Shown here: piece by piece, positions 25,415 to 34,278 of the stretch | Numbering within the stretch: the stretch's first letter is position 1 | Layout: each line of letters begins with the position of its first letter | Source of the DNA: an uncultured Bacteroidota bacterium | GTDB taxonomy: Bacteria; Bacteroidota; Bacteroidia; Chitinophagales; Chitinophagaceae | DNA: 40,620 nt | Assembly (NCBI GenBank): GCA_903858475.1 | Contig: CAIOIZ010000013.1 | Coordinates: 1 to 40,620 of the forward strand | Direction: 5' to 3' | Program-made: the position numbers and the translations under genes | Notes under the pieces: model-generated | Told to the model about the DNA's origin: nothing | What the model saw: only the letters and a program-made list of their open reading frames with translations | The model's database searches: none

Positions 25415-26353
25415 ATGGAAATAGAAAAAGTACATTGTTTGATTATCGGCTCTGGCCCCGCAGGTTATACAGCCGCTATTTATGCTAGCCGTGCCGGACT
25501 CAATCCGGTTTTATACCAAGGTATTCAACCTGGTGGTCAATTAACCATTACTACTGAAGTAGAAAACTACCCAGGCTATCCGGAAGGTATTCAAGGGCCT
25601 GAAATGATGGTGCATTTTGAAAATCAGGCAAAAAGAATGGGCGCAGATATCCGGTATGGATTGGCAACAAAAGTTGATTTTAGTGCAAGGCCACATCGCG
25701 TACAAATAGACGAAGAAAAATGGATCGAAGCTGATGCTGTAATTATAAGTACTGGCGCAAGTGCCAAATGGCTCGGATTGGAAAGTGAACAAAGACTGAA
25801 TGGATATGGTGTTAGTGCATGTGCCGTATGTGATGGATTTTTCTTTAAAGGCAAGGAAGTAGCCATTGTGGGAGCAGGAGATACTGCAGCCGAAGAAGCC
25901 ATGTATCTTTCTAAAATATGTAGTCAGGTACACATGATCGTTAGACGTGGCGAAATGAGAGCGAGTAAAGTAATGCAGGAAAGAGCCATCAATACCCCCA
26001 ATATTAAAATATACTGGAATAGCGAAACAGATGAAATTCTGGGCGATAAAAAAGTAGAAGGAGTAAGGATAAAAAATAATCAAACTGGTACCACCGAAGA
26101 AATTCCTGTTAGTGCCTTCTTTGTAGCCATCGGTCATCAGCCCAATAGTGAAATTTTCAAAGGATATATTACCATGGATGACGCGGGTTATATCAAGACT
26201 ATTCCCGGCACTTCCAAAACCAATGTAGAAGGCGTTTTTGCTGCAGGGGATGTACAAGATAAAGTATATCGCCAAGCGGTAACGGCTGCTGGCAGTGGTT
26301 GTATGGCAGCCCTAGATACCGAGCGTTATCTCAGCGAAAAGGGGTTACATTAA
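25415..26353 (+). CDS. trxB: thioredoxin-disulfide reductase
   Basis: Low-molecular-weight flavoenzyme of 312 residues that reduces thioredoxin with NADPH. FAD-binding IIGSGPAGYTAAIYASRAGL (10-29) and FAAGDVQDKVYRQAVTAAG, NADPH-binding VGAGDTAAEEAMYL, and the redox centre C136-A-V-C139 (ACAVCDGFFF) are all present. Its likely targets include thioredoxins and, through them, the TlpA-like proteins of the cell. A near-consensus -7 (TAAATTCG, 25367-25374) lies upstream. folB follows after 29 bases. Confidence 0.97.
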   Translation: MEIEKVHCLIIGSGPAGYTAAIYASRAGLNPVLYQGIQPGGQLTITTEVENYPGYPEGIQGPEMMVHFENQAKRMGADIRYGLATKVDFSARPHRVQIDEEKWIEADAVIISTGASAKWLGLESEQRLNGYGVSACAVCDGFFFKGKEVAIVGAGDTAAEEAMYLSKICSQVHMIVRRGEMRASKVMQERAINTPNIKIYWNSETDEILGDKKVEGVRIKNNQTGTTEEIPVSAFFVAIGHQPNSEIFKGYITMDDAGYIKTIPGTSKTNVEGVFAAGDVQDKVYRQAVTAAGSGCMAALDTERYLSEKGLH

Positions 26354-26382
26354 TAGAAACCTTTTTAATCAACTCTTGCAGT

Positions 26383-26733
26383 ATGCTTAGTATTCATTTG
26401 CATCATCTTCGTTTTTTTTCCTATCACGGATTATTTGAAGAGGAAAAAATTTTGGGAAACGAATTTGAAGTGAATGTAGATGTATGCTTTCATACCACCG
26501 AAAAGATTACAGCACTTAATCAGACACTCAATTATGCATCCGTCTATGAAATTGTACAACAACGTATGCGAGTGCCAACTCCCTTATTGGAAACTTTGGC
26601 GCAAGAAATGACAGATACAATAAGAACATTAGACGACCGAATTGTTTCCATCAGATTACAGATTAATAAATTATATCCGCCCTTGAAACAGTTGGAAGGC
26701 CAACTAGGGGTTTCATGGTTTCAAGAGTATTAA
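26383..26733 (+). CDS. folB: dihydroneopterin aldolase
   Basis: Folate-synthesis enzyme of 116 residues converting 7,8-dihydroneopterin to 6-hydroxymethyl-7,8-dihydropterin and glycolaldehyde. The start is the ATG at 26383 (MLSIHLHHLRFFSYHGLFEE), 29 bases after trxB; earlier in-frame codons would overlap trxB and add a tail absent in the family. Family features are FSYHGLFEEEKILGNEFEV, LNYASVYEIVQQRM, PLLETLAQEMTD and the catalytic lysine region INKLYPPLKQLEG. FolK, the next step, is at 36836-37315 in another unit. Confidence 0.92.
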   Translation: MLSIHLHHLRFFSYHGLFEEEKILGNEFEVNVDVCFHTTEKITALNQTLNYASVYEIVQQRMRVPTPLLETLAQEMTDTIRTLDDRIVSIRLQINKLYPPLKQLEGQLGVSWFQEY

Positions 26734-26814
26734 CGAAGTTTTTACTAAATAGACTAAATCGAATCGTTTAAAACACTGGTTCTTCATTATCTTCATTCTG
26801 CAAAAATTATTGTT

Positions 26815-28761
26815 ATGAATAAATTATTTCTTGCTTTTGTATGCATACTGGTTATGAGCGTAACCGCTCAAGCTCAAGGAGAGGATATTATTGAAACCAA
26901 GTATGATCCACATACATTATTCTCCCCCTTATTTTATCCAAGTGGTAGTAGCATTACACGAGCTGGTACAGGTGAACCCAATACAGGGTATTGGCAGAAT
27001 AAAGCCGATTATCAAATCAATGCAACACTAAACGAGTTGACACATGAAATTACTGGGTCAGTAACCATTACTTATAAAAACAATAGTCCACATGGTTTGC
27101 CATTCCTTTGGCTGCAATTGGATCAAAATTTATTTAATAAAGAAAGTCGTGGTCAAGCAAGAATGCCATTGGATAGCAGGAGTAGATATGGGGATAGTAA
27201 ATCTAATTTTAGTGGGGGGTATAAAATAGCTGGTGTTAAATACGAAGATGGTAAAGCAGCGCAGTACCTTATTACTGATACCAGAATGCAAATCAGATTG
27301 AATATGCCCCTGAAGCCAGGAGGTGAATCTATTAAATTTAGTGTTGATTTTTCTTTTACTTTACCCGAATATGGTGCAGATCGTTGTGGCATATTAAATA
27401 CCAAGAACGGAGAAGTTTTTACAGTAGCACAATGGTATCCTCGCATGTGTGTATTTGATGATGTGCAAGGTTGGAATACTTTACCCTATTTGGGCCCCAG
27501 TGAATTTTATTTAGAGTATGGCGATTTTGAAGTAAACCTTACCGTGCCAGCATCTCATATCGTTGTTTGCAGTGGTGAACTTCAAAACGAAAGCGATGTT
27601 TTGACAAGTACTCAAATCAGTAGATTGGCAGCTGCAAGGGGGAGTGATAAAACTATTGTCATTCGTGGTGAAAATGAAATTAAAAATCCTGCATCCAGAC
27701 CTGCTGGAAATATGTTGACCTGGAAATATAAAATCACCAATGCCAGAGATGTAGCTTGGGCCAGTTCTAAAAGTTTTATTTGGGATGCCGCTAAAATCAA
27801 TTTGCCTAGTGGCAAAAATTGTTTGGCAATGAGTGTATATCCTGGGGAGAGTAATGGGAAAAAAGCATGGGGCAGGGCAACAGAATATACCAAGGGCAGT
27901 ATTGAAAATTATAGCAAACGCTGGTTTGAATTTCCATATTCAGTTGCCAGTAATGTGGCTAGTAATGTTGGCGGCATGGAATACCCTGGCATTGTATTCT
28001 GTGGTAGTAAGGCAGAAACAGATGGACTATTTGGTGTAACTGATCACGAATTTGGCCATACTTGGTTCCCTATGATTGTAGGTAGTAATGAGCGAAAATA
28101 TGGTTGGATGGATGAGGGTTTCAATACTTTCATTAATTCGTTGGCAGACGATGATTTTAATAATGGAGAGTATAAAAGTGCGCCAACCAGCATGGAAAAT
28201 ATGGCCTCTTATTATTTCAGTGAAGAAAGCGAAGCAATTCTTAATACACCCGATGCCATCAAAGAATGGAATATAGGGACGGCCTTATATTACAAGCCTG
28301 GCTATGGACTAGAATTATTGCGCAATGAAATAGTAGGTCCCGATCGGTTTGATTATGCTTTTAAAGAATACATCAAAAGATGGGCATACAAGCATCCTAC
28401 ACCATGGGATTTTTTCAGGAGTATTGAAAATGCTGCAGGGGAGGACTTAGGCTGGTTTTGGAAAGCCTGGTTCTTGGAGAATTTTAAATTAGATCAATCC
28501 CTAGTAAAAGTAGAATCTCCCAATTTAAACGCAGTGGTTACCATCGCCAATCTCGATCAAATGGCCATGCCTGCCTACATTGGATACGAAACCCAATCAG
28601 GAAAAAAAGGAATGGTTAAATTACCTGTTGAGATATGGAACAATACAGCTGTATGGAAATTAAAGTTACCCAATACCGAAGCACTGAAGTCGGTAGAAAT
28701 TGATCCGGGTAAAGTATTCCCTGATATCAATAGGGATAACAATACCTGGAAAGCGAATTAA
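26815..28761 (+). CDS. secreted M1 family metallopeptidase
   Basis: 648-residue exported zinc peptidase with signal peptide 1-20. The beta-rich N-terminal domain ([20 protein letters not shown], 70-89) is followed by a gluzincin core: [10 protein letters not shown] as the exopeptidase-type motif, zinc site H411-E412-F-G-H415 and zinc ligand E434, spaced HExxH-18-E ([10 protein letters not shown]). Overall it is the M1 aminopeptidase-like type common in Bacteroidota, which probably trims peptides in the periplasm or outside the cell. The C-terminal 150 residues are a helical and beta part without a T9SS sorting signal, so it probably remains periplasmic or is lipid-independent. It ends 21 bases from the converging MATE gene. 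Confidence 0.9.
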   Translation: MNKLFLAFVCILVMSVTAQAQGEDIIETKYDPHTLFSPLFYPSGSSITRAGTGEPNTGYWQNKADYQINATLNELTHEITGSVTITYKNNSPHGLPFLWLQLDQNLFNKESRGQARMPLDSRSRYGDSKSNFSGGYKIAGVKYEDGKAAQYLITDTRMQIRLNMPLKPGGESIKFSVDFSFTLPEYGADRCGILNTKNGEVFTVAQWYPRMCVFDDVQGWNTLPYLGPSEFYLEYGDFEVNLTVPASHIVVCSGELQNESDVLTSTQISRLAAARGSDKTIVIRGENEIKNPASRPAGNMLTWKYKITNARDVAWASSKSFIWDAAKINLPSGKNCLAMSVYPGESNGKKAWGRATEYTKGSIENYSKRWFEFPYSVASNVASNVGGMEYPGIVFCGSKAETDGLFGVTDHEFGHTWFPMIVGSNERKYGWMDEGFNTFINSLADDDFNNGEYKSAPTSMENMASYYFSEESEAILNTPDAIKEWNIGTALYYKPGYGLELLRNEIVGPDRFDYAFKEYIKRWAYKHPTPWDFFRSIENAAGEDLGWFWKAWFLENFKLDQSLVKVESPNLNAVVTIANLDQMAMPAYIGYETQSGKKGMVKLPVEIWNNTAVWKLKLPNTEALKSVEIDPGKVFPDINRDNNTWKAN

Positions 28762-28782
28762 ATTATCGGCTATGCTTTTCTG

Positions 28783-30144
28783 TTAGTAATGGGGATTTTT
28801 TTTCCATTTACCGCTTTTTAAATAGGCAAATGACATAGTAAAAATGACAGCCCAATAAATGAGTTCATTACTCCAGGCCATGGCCAGTGATACAAAATGC
28901 CATTTCATAAAATACCAAGTATAGAGTAGGTAAAAACCAATGGCTACTATTTCAATGATCAGGTTTATCTTGGTTTTACCTGTACCCGTAACACCATTTA
29001 GCCAAATATTTGCAATGCTCATAAAAAAGATGCCCAAGCTAACTGTACGTACTACTGGGATGCCTGCTGTTGCAAAACGACTATCTTGACCAAATAATTG
29101 AAAAAATATTTCTGGGAATAAATTCAATAGGCCAATCATCAGCATACATAAGCCAATACTCCATAACATGATTTTGTTGATGGCTTTTATCACTAGGTCG
29201 GGTCTTTTTTGTCCCATTAAATTACTCACCATCACATTGCTGGTACCAGCAAAGGCCCAAACAAATACCCCAGCCAATCCAAATACATTGCGCATCACAT
29301 TACTGATGGCCTTGTCTAATTCGAATCCCCTGCTTTCAATCAAAAAGAAAAATACAAGCCAAGTGGTAACACTGATTATGTATTGCAACATGAGCGGTGT
29401 TGCCATGCGAATAATTTCCTTGCTTATTTTTTTATGGAATCGAAAATCTTGTAATAGGCTGTATTTTTTCTTGAGTCCAGTTTTAAACAATACAATAATC
29501 ACCACCAATAAGCCAACTGCTTCTGCAATAACAGAAGCAATGGCAGCTCCATTAAAACCTAGTGCAGGAAAGCCGTACCGCCCCTTGATGAGTAAAAAAT
29601 CAAGTATAATATTTACGCCAGCTTCAAAAATAAAACCGATTATCAAATAGCGGCTATTAAGTGAAGCAACCAAAAAGGCATTGCCCATTTGAAAGAGGTA
29701 TAAAAAAGGAAGACCCCAAATCCTGATTTTTAAAAAAGCAATTTCCTGCGGATACGCATTAACGGCAGCAACAGGTTGTAGTAATAGGGGTGCCAATAAC
29801 CAAGTGAATAAAATGCCAAAAGTGGCAAATTGAAGACTAATTCTTACGCCCTGTGCTAAAATGATATAAAAGGACTGTGTATTGTCACTTCCCGCATATC
29901 TGCTAAATACTGATTGTAAGGAATTATTAAGTCCATGCCCCGCTACAGCAAAAATCAGGTAAAATACCCCTGTAATACCCGCATTTCCCAATGCCTCGGT
30001 ACTAAGTTGCCCAAGGAAAATGCTATTGGTCAGCATATTGATTTGTGGAATCAAAATGGCTAAGGTGATGGGCAAAGCTATGGAGAGCACCTGTTTATTG
30101 GTTACCTGTACTTTTAAATCATCATTTGCTGCCGTCATTTCCAT
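28783..30144 (-). CDS. MATE family efflux transporter
   Basis: 453-residue multidrug and toxin extrusion protein with about 12 membrane helices. Typical features: ALPITLAILIPQINMLTNSIFLGQL near the start, the duplicated half-structure, and NIWLNGVTGTGKTKINLIIE near residue 390, which matches the second-half motif of the family. It is Na+ or H+ coupled in relatives; substrate unknown. It is transcribed divergently from the DUF3822 gene, whose promoter lies very near its start codon. A second ATG two codons in (30138) is an alternative start. Confidence 0.93.
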   Translation of the reverse strand: MEMTAANDDLKVQVTNKQVLSIALPITLAILIPQINMLTNSIFLGQLSTEALGNAGITGVFYLIFAVAGHGLNNSLQSVFSRYAGSDNTQSFYIILAQGVRISLQFATFGILFTWLLAPLLLQPVAAVNAYPQEIAFLKIRIWGLPFLYLFQMGNAFLVASLNSRYLIIGFIFEAGVNIILDFLLIKGRYGFPALGFNGAAIASVIAEAVGLLVVIIVLFKTGLKKKYSLLQDFRFHKKISKEIIRMATPLMLQYIISVTTWLVFFFLIESRGFELDKAISNVMRNVFGLAGVFVWAFAGTSNVMVSNLMGQKRPDLVIKAINKIMLWSIGLCMLMIGLLNLFPEIFFQLFGQDSRFATAGIPVVRTVSLGIFFMSIANIWLNGVTGTGKTKINLIIEIVAIGFYLLYTWYFMKWHFVSLAMAWSNELIYWAVIFTMSFAYLKSGKWKKNPHY

Positions 30145-30162
30145 AAAGTCAACAAATTTATC

Positions 30163-30170
30163 TTATTTTG
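30163..30170 (+). promoter_or_regulatory. possible -7 element for the DUF3822-rsmD-lpxK run
   Basis: TTATTTTG, with TA and TTTG halves one base closer than consensus, ends 18 bases before the GTG at 30189. It would place the TTG at 30168 inside the promoter, so the GTG is preferred. The divergent MATE gene begins only 19 bases away. Confidence 0.35.
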
Positions 30171-30188
30171 CTTCCCGAAATACAACAA

Positions 30189-31013
30189 GTGCAAACATCC
30201 TTCCATATACAGCGCCATGAAGATCATCCCACCGGGGATTTGTACATATTGGCAGGAAGACATTCTGTATCTTTTTTATGTGCCAACCTTGCTAGTACTG
30301 CTTTTTATTGGCTACGTATTTATCATTATGTAAAAGACAATACCCAACAAACGATACAAAATCAATTACAAGAAATATTGGCGGAGCCTTGTTTTGATAA
30401 AGATTTTTCTACAGTAAACATCATTTGGACTTTTGAAAATCATTTATTGGTACCCTCTTCTCTCTATCAAAGTAACACGAGTGCCGATATGCTGGACTTG
30501 CTTTATGGAGAAAGTAGTGATGGGAATACCCAGCATGAGTTTGTGCAAGCCTTGCAGGCTTATTTAGTGTATAAAGTTCCTGCAGTAATTAAAAATATTT
30601 TTTTAGCTCAGTTTCCGCTTTGTCATCCTGTACATGAGGCTGGATTAATACCAAGTATTTATAATACTAGTACAGATTTATTTTATGCCCACTTTGCCCC
30701 AGGAAATTTCTGCCTTATGGTTCGCAAAAACGGGCAACTAAATTTCTTCCGTCATTTCGACTATGCTACACCGGAAGATGCTGCTTATCATATATTGTCT
30801 ACTTGTAAGGCATTGCAATTGGAACCTGCTACTATCGAATTACAGGCTTCCGGTATGATAAACGAAGATTCTGCTTTGTATTTGGAATTGTATAAATATA
30901 TCAAAGGAATTTCTTTCTTGTCATTACCTGCTGAATGGTCTGATCTCAATGTATGGCAGGAAAATCCGCCACATTATTTCAGCCATCTTTTTGCAATAGC
31001 AGCATGCGTATAA
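30189..31013 (+). CDS. DUF3822 family protein (actin-like ATPase fold)
   Basis: About 274 residues. DUF3822 proteins of Bacteroidota adopt an ASKHA-like fold and sit next to rsmD, exactly as here. Visible parts are TFENHLLVPSSLYQSNTS (mid) and LFYAHFAPGNFCLMVRKNGQ, with YHILSTCKALQLEPATIELQ typical of the second lobe. The start is uncertain: GTG 30189 (MQTSFHIQRHE) or TTG 30168 (seven residues longer). It overlaps rsmD by 10 bases. Function is unknown, although the position suggests a link with envelope or RNA modification genes. Confidence 0.8.
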   Translation: MQTSFHIQRHEDHPTGDLYILAGRHSVSFLCANLASTAFYWLRIYHYVKDNTQQTIQNQLQEILAEPCFDKDFSTVNIIWTFENHLLVPSSLYQSNTSADMLDLLYGESSDGNTQHEFVQALQAYLVYKVPAVIKNIFLAQFPLCHPVHEAGLIPSIYNTSTDLFYAHFAPGNFCLMVRKNGQLNFFRHFDYATPEDAAYHILSTCKALQLEPATIELQASGMINEDSALYLELYKYIKGISFLSLPAEWSDLNVWQENPPHYFSHLFAIAACV

Positions 31014-31543
31014 TCAGTGGAAAATATGGCGGCAGAAGAATCAATCCTCCTGCAAATATGCCTCATACAAGGCCCACAACAGATATTGCGAAGGAGGGCT
31101 TATTTAATGTGTTGCAAAATAATCTAGACATTGATTCCTTGGTTACACTTGACCTTTTTGGCGGAACTGGCTGTATTAGTTATGAATTAATCAGTAGAGG
31201 CGTAACAGATGCTACCATTGTTGAAAAGGATGAAAAAATGCATGCCTTTATTACTAAAACGATGGGGGAATTGAAAATTACAGAAATGAAGCTCGTGAAA
31301 TCAGATGTATTTCGGTTTATCGAAAACTGTACCTCTCAATTTGATTTTATTTTTGCAGGACCTCCTTATGCGCTAGCTACCATTGATGAATTACCTTTGA
31401 AAATATTTAAACATCAGTTGCTTAAACCCGGCGGGTGGTTTGTAATGGAACATACACCCCGTAATGATTATAAAAAATTTGAACATTATAAGGCGGAAAG
31501 AAATTACGGTACTACCCTATTTTCCATTTTTATAAATTCCTGA
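31004..31543 (+). CDS. rsmD: 16S rRNA guanine-966 N2-methyltransferase RsmD, with GPPY in place of DPPY
   Basis: Class I SAM methyltransferase of 179 residues from the ATG at 31004, which overlaps the DUF3822 stop. The SAM-binding motif is TLDLFGGTGCISYELISRG (48-66) and the start MRIISGKYGGRRINPP is typical. Motif IV normally reads D/N-P-P-Y/F and binds the target amino group; here codon 31358-31360 is GGA, giving FIFAGPPYAL (G119). The rest of the protein is intact. The change could impair activity or be a lineage trait. Followed by lpxK after 1 base. Confidence 0.9.
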   Translation: MRIISGKYGGRRINPPANMPHTRPTTDIAKEGLFNVLQNNLDIDSLVTLDLFGGTGCISYELISRGVTDATIVEKDEKMHAFITKTMGELKITEMKLVKSDVFRFIENCTSQFDFIFAGPPYALATIDELPLKIFKHQLLKPGGWFVMEHTPRNDYKKFEHYKAERNYGTTLFSIFINS

Positions 31544-31544
31544 A

Positions 31545-32636
31545 ATGCTTAGAAGTTTTCGATACTTACTTTTTCCTTTCTCTCTTATATATGGCGCTAT
31601 AATTTGGCTAAGAAATAAATTATTTGACAAAGATATTCTCTCCTCTGCCACCTTTAATTTTCCTGTTATTTGTGTTGGAAATCTAGCAGTAGGGGGAACG
31701 GGTAAAACACCTATGGTGGAATACCTTATTAGACTATTGAAGGATCAATATAAAACTGCTACCCTCAGCAGAGGATATAAAAGAAAAACAAGCGGATTTG
31801 CTATCGCGGATGAAAGCACTACGGCCTTAGAAATAGGAGATGAGCCCATGCAGTTTCATAATAAATTCCCTGCCATTACAGTATCTGTTGGCGAAGAAAG
31901 ATTAGTTGCTATTCCTCAATTATTACAAGATCGACCCAGTACTCAGGTTATTATTTTGGATGATGCTTTTCAGCATCGCACGGTTAAAGCAGGTTTGAAT
32001 ATTGTACTTACTGCATATAATAATTTATATACTAGAGACCTGCTTTTGCCAGCAGGTGATTTACGGGATGTGAAAAGCAGTATTAAAAGGGCCGATATCA
32101 TTGTAGTTACTAAATGTAATTTCTCAATGACCGTTGCCGAAAAAGGAAAAATAATTAAAGAAATAAATCCCCTGCCTACTCAATCAATATATTTTACAGC
32201 CATTCATTATACAGAACCGATCCATCTATTTAATGGGTCTACTACTTCTATTCTATCTGATACAGCTGTTTTGTTGATTAGTGGAATCGCTAATCCAAGA
32301 CCATTGAAAGATTATTTAAATGCCAAAGTAAGTTCGTATGATATGCTACGATATCCCGATCATCATATATTTGATAGCAATGATTTGGTAGATATAAAAA
32401 AGCAATTTGAAAAAATAACAGCGCTCAATAAAATTATTTTGACAACGGAAAAGGATGGCGTTCGCTTGGTTAAATTTGAAGCAGAGTTGAAAGATTTTCC
32501 TGTATATGTATTGCCGATTGAACCTGTTTTTCTTTTTGATGAAGCCGGTTTATTCAATCAAAAAATAATGACTTTCATGCAATCTATTCCAACACTTCCA
32601 TTGAGCAATCATTCAAAATCAACAATTCCACAATAG
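31545..32636 (+). CDS. lpxK: tetraacyldisaccharide 4'-kinase
   Basis: Inner-membrane-associated kinase that adds the 4'-phosphate to lipid A disaccharide in lipopolysaccharide synthesis. 363 residues, with a hydrophobic N-terminal helix (LLFPFSLIYGAIIWL), the Walker A in VGNLAVGGTGKTPM (44-57), then TLSRGYKRKTSGF, IILDDAFQHRTVKAGLNIVL and LLPAGDLRD, all LpxK signatures. It starts 1 base after rsmD. Its presence confirms an outer membrane with lipid A. The ECF sigma gene begins 18 bases later. Confidence 0.96.
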   Translation: MLRSFRYLLFPFSLIYGAIIWLRNKLFDKDILSSATFNFPVICVGNLAVGGTGKTPMVEYLIRLLKDQYKTATLSRGYKRKTSGFAIADESTTALEIGDEPMQFHNKFPAITVSVGEERLVAIPQLLQDRPSTQVIILDDAFQHRTVKAGLNIVLTAYNNLYTRDLLLPAGDLRDVKSSIKRADIIVVTKCNFSMTVAEKGKIIKEINPLPTQSIYFTAIHYTEPIHLFNGSTTSILSDTAVLLISGIANPRPLKDYLNAKVSSYDMLRYPDHHIFDSNDLVDIKKQFEKITALNKIILTTEKDGVRLVKFEAELKDFPVYVLPIEPVFLFDEAGLFNQKIMTFMQSIPTLPLSNHSKSTIPQ

Positions 32637-32654
32637 TAATTTTCATTTTCCAGA

Positions 32655-33218
32655 ATGACAGAAACTGAATTGATAAGAGGACTAAGAACGGCAGATGAAG
32701 CTGCATTTAAGGAATTGGTTAATCGTTTTCAAGATTCGGTGTACAATACTTCCCTTGGCCTCATACAAAATACTGCTGATGCTGAAGATATTGCCCAAGA
32801 AGTTTTTATTCAGGTTTACAAGTCCATCCATCAATTTAAGGAAGCAGCTCAGTTATCTACCTGGATATATAGAATTACTACTACTAAGTCGCTGGATTTT
32901 TTACGTTCAAAACGAAGAAAAAAACGGTTTGGATTTATTAAGAGTTTATTTGGGGAAGACCGTGCATTGGTGGTAGATCCCGAAGATTTTAATCATCCAG
33001 GCATACTACAGGAAAGAAAAGAGGAGGCCGCCCAATTATTTACATTAATCAATCAACTCCCAGGCAATCAACGTGCCGCCTTTATTTTAAATAAGGTGGA
33101 GGAACTGAGTTACAAAGAAATAGCAGCTATCATGCAAACCACAGAGGCTTCCGTGGATGCCCTACTGCAAAGGGCTAAAAAGCAGCTTCAAAAGAAAATT
33201 GCAGAAATGCCAGGCTAG
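32655..33218 (+). CDS. ECF RNA polymerase sigma factor
   Basis: 187-residue extracytoplasmic-function sigma factor. Region 2 reads NRFQDSVYNTSLGLIQNTAD, EDIAQEVFIQVYKSIHQF and LSTWIYRITTTKSLDFLRSK; region 4 has LPGNQRAAFILNKVEELSYK followed by the helix-turn-helix EIAAIMQTTEASVDALLQRA. It is followed by a small membrane protein and a Spy/CnrX-like protein, suggesting a sigma/anti-sigma/sensor unit. Gap to lpxK is 18 bases, so it may share the upstream promoter as well as an internal one. Confidence 0.95.
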   Translation: MTETELIRGLRTADEAAFKELVNRFQDSVYNTSLGLIQNTADAEDIAQEVFIQVYKSIHQFKEAAQLSTWIYRITTTKSLDFLRSKRRKKRFGFIKSLFGEDRALVVDPEDFNHPGILQERKEEAAQLFTLINQLPGNQRAAFILNKVEELSYKEIAAIMQTTEASVDALLQRAKKQLQKKIAEMPG

Positions 33219-33264
33219 GCGAAGGTTTTTGATAAAAACAACATCTAATAAGTAAGCATCAATT

Positions 33265-33582
33265 ATGGAAAAGAAAAATAAAGAAGAACAGTTACTGAAA
33301 AGTTTGGACGGGATTCAAAAAGCCCCTGCCCCTGACTTCTTTTATGCCAAGTTAAGGGCTAAAATGGAAGCCAACATTGCTGCAGAAAAGCCAGGTTTGT
33401 TTATCCTTCGCCCGGCCTATTTGACCAGCCTATTGGGAATTTTTCTGTTGGTAAATATTATTACTTTTATTCAACTGCAACAATCGACGCGGATAAAAGC
33501 TGTAACTAAAAAAGAAAATGTGGCTACCATTGAATCCTTTGCGGCAGACTATCAATTAAAATCAGAAGCTGTTTACGAATAA
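33265..33582 (+). CDS. small single-pass membrane protein, probable anti-sigma factor
   Basis: 105 residues with a charged N-terminal cytoplasmic part (about 1-45: LLKSLDGIQKAPAPDFFYAK and LRAKMEANIAAEKPG), one membrane helix (about 50-70, YLTSLLGIFLLVNIITFIQL) and a short outer tail. The position just behind an ECF sigma gene (46 bases) and just ahead of a periplasmic-sensor-like gene (10 bases) makes it a likely anti-sigma factor of the CnrY type. No zinc-binding HxxxCxxC motif is seen. No homologue was checked. Confidence 0.6.
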   Translation: MEKKNKEEQLLKSLDGIQKAPAPDFFYAKLRAKMEANIAAEKPGLFILRPAYLTSLLGIFLLVNIITFIQLQQSTRIKAVTKKENVATIESFAADYQLKSEAVYE

Positions 33583-33592
33583 ACCAATTTTT

Positions 33593-34192
33593 ATGCGAAA
33601 TATTTATACTAATCGTTGGTTTGCACTGCTGGTTGCCCTTTTATTGTTGGCCAATATGGTAACCTTGGTGATGCTTTGGAGCCATCAGCGCAATAGAGAT
33701 GAATTAGCGAATGCTGGAAGAGTACCTTCTGGTCCTGCTGTTGAATATTTGATAAGGGAATTACAATTTGATTCTGTTCAACAAGTACAATTTCAGCAGT
33801 TGCGCGAAACGCACCAATCCTTGCAAATGCCATTGCAAGCGAATCTGCATAATGCCAAGGATACCTTTTATAATTTACTATCATCAAATCAGGTAACAGA
33901 TAGCTTGTTGTTAAAATATTCCACTAAAATTAGTTCTCTCGAACAACAAATGGATTTGGCTCGATTTAAGCATTTTCAAAGTCTAAGAGCCATTTGCCAT
34001 CCTGCACAACAAATAAAATTTGACAAGATTATTAAAGAAGTCATTCAAAATATGCAAGGCGGAAGGGGGCGAAAAGGGCCTCCACCCGGTAGCGGGCATG
34101 GGCCACCAGAAGGTATTGAAGGGCCCCCGAATGAACCGCCAGGGCCGCCCATGGGAGATCGTCCACTACCTCCATCGGATAGACGAAATTGA
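33593..34192 (+). CDS. membrane-anchored Spy/CnrX-like periplasmic protein with Pro/Gly-rich tail
   Basis: 199 residues. A membrane anchor spans about 9-30 (FALLVALLLLANMVTLVMLW). The periplasmic part (45-155) is helical and of the Spy/ZraP/CnrX type: FDSVQQVQFQQLRETHQSLQ, KDTFYNLLSSNQVTDSLLLK and RAICHPAQQIKFDKIIKEVI, the last matching the LTxxQ-like end of that family with a Cys before it. Residues 156-199 are almost only Gly, Pro, Arg and a few acidic residues. CnrX senses metal and releases CnrY and CnrH; a similar sensing role is inferred. The last third is unusually GC-rich for this genome. Confidence 0.7.
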   Translation: MRNIYTNRWFALLVALLLLANMVTLVMLWSHQRNRDELANAGRVPSGPAVEYLIRELQFDSVQQVQFQQLRETHQSLQMPLQANLHNAKDTFYNLLSSNQVTDSLLLKYSTKISSLEQQMDLARFKHFQSLRAICHPAQQIKFDKIIKEVIQNMQGGRGRKGPPPGSGHGPPEGIEGPPNEPPGPPMGDRPLPPSDRRN

Positions 34193-34266
34193 TAACTATA
34201 GCCATGCGCTGCTAAAGGCATGTATATTCGGAAGGCAGGTGCTTATATGATGTTCATTGCTTTTAC

Positions 34267-34274
34267 ATAATTTG
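34267..34274 (+). promoter_or_regulatory. -7 promoter element of the cyclophilin gene
   Basis: ATAATTTG ends 4 bases before the ATG at 34279. Transcription would begin at or within the start codon, so the mRNA may be leaderless. Confidence 0.45.
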
Positions 34275-34278
34275 CAGT

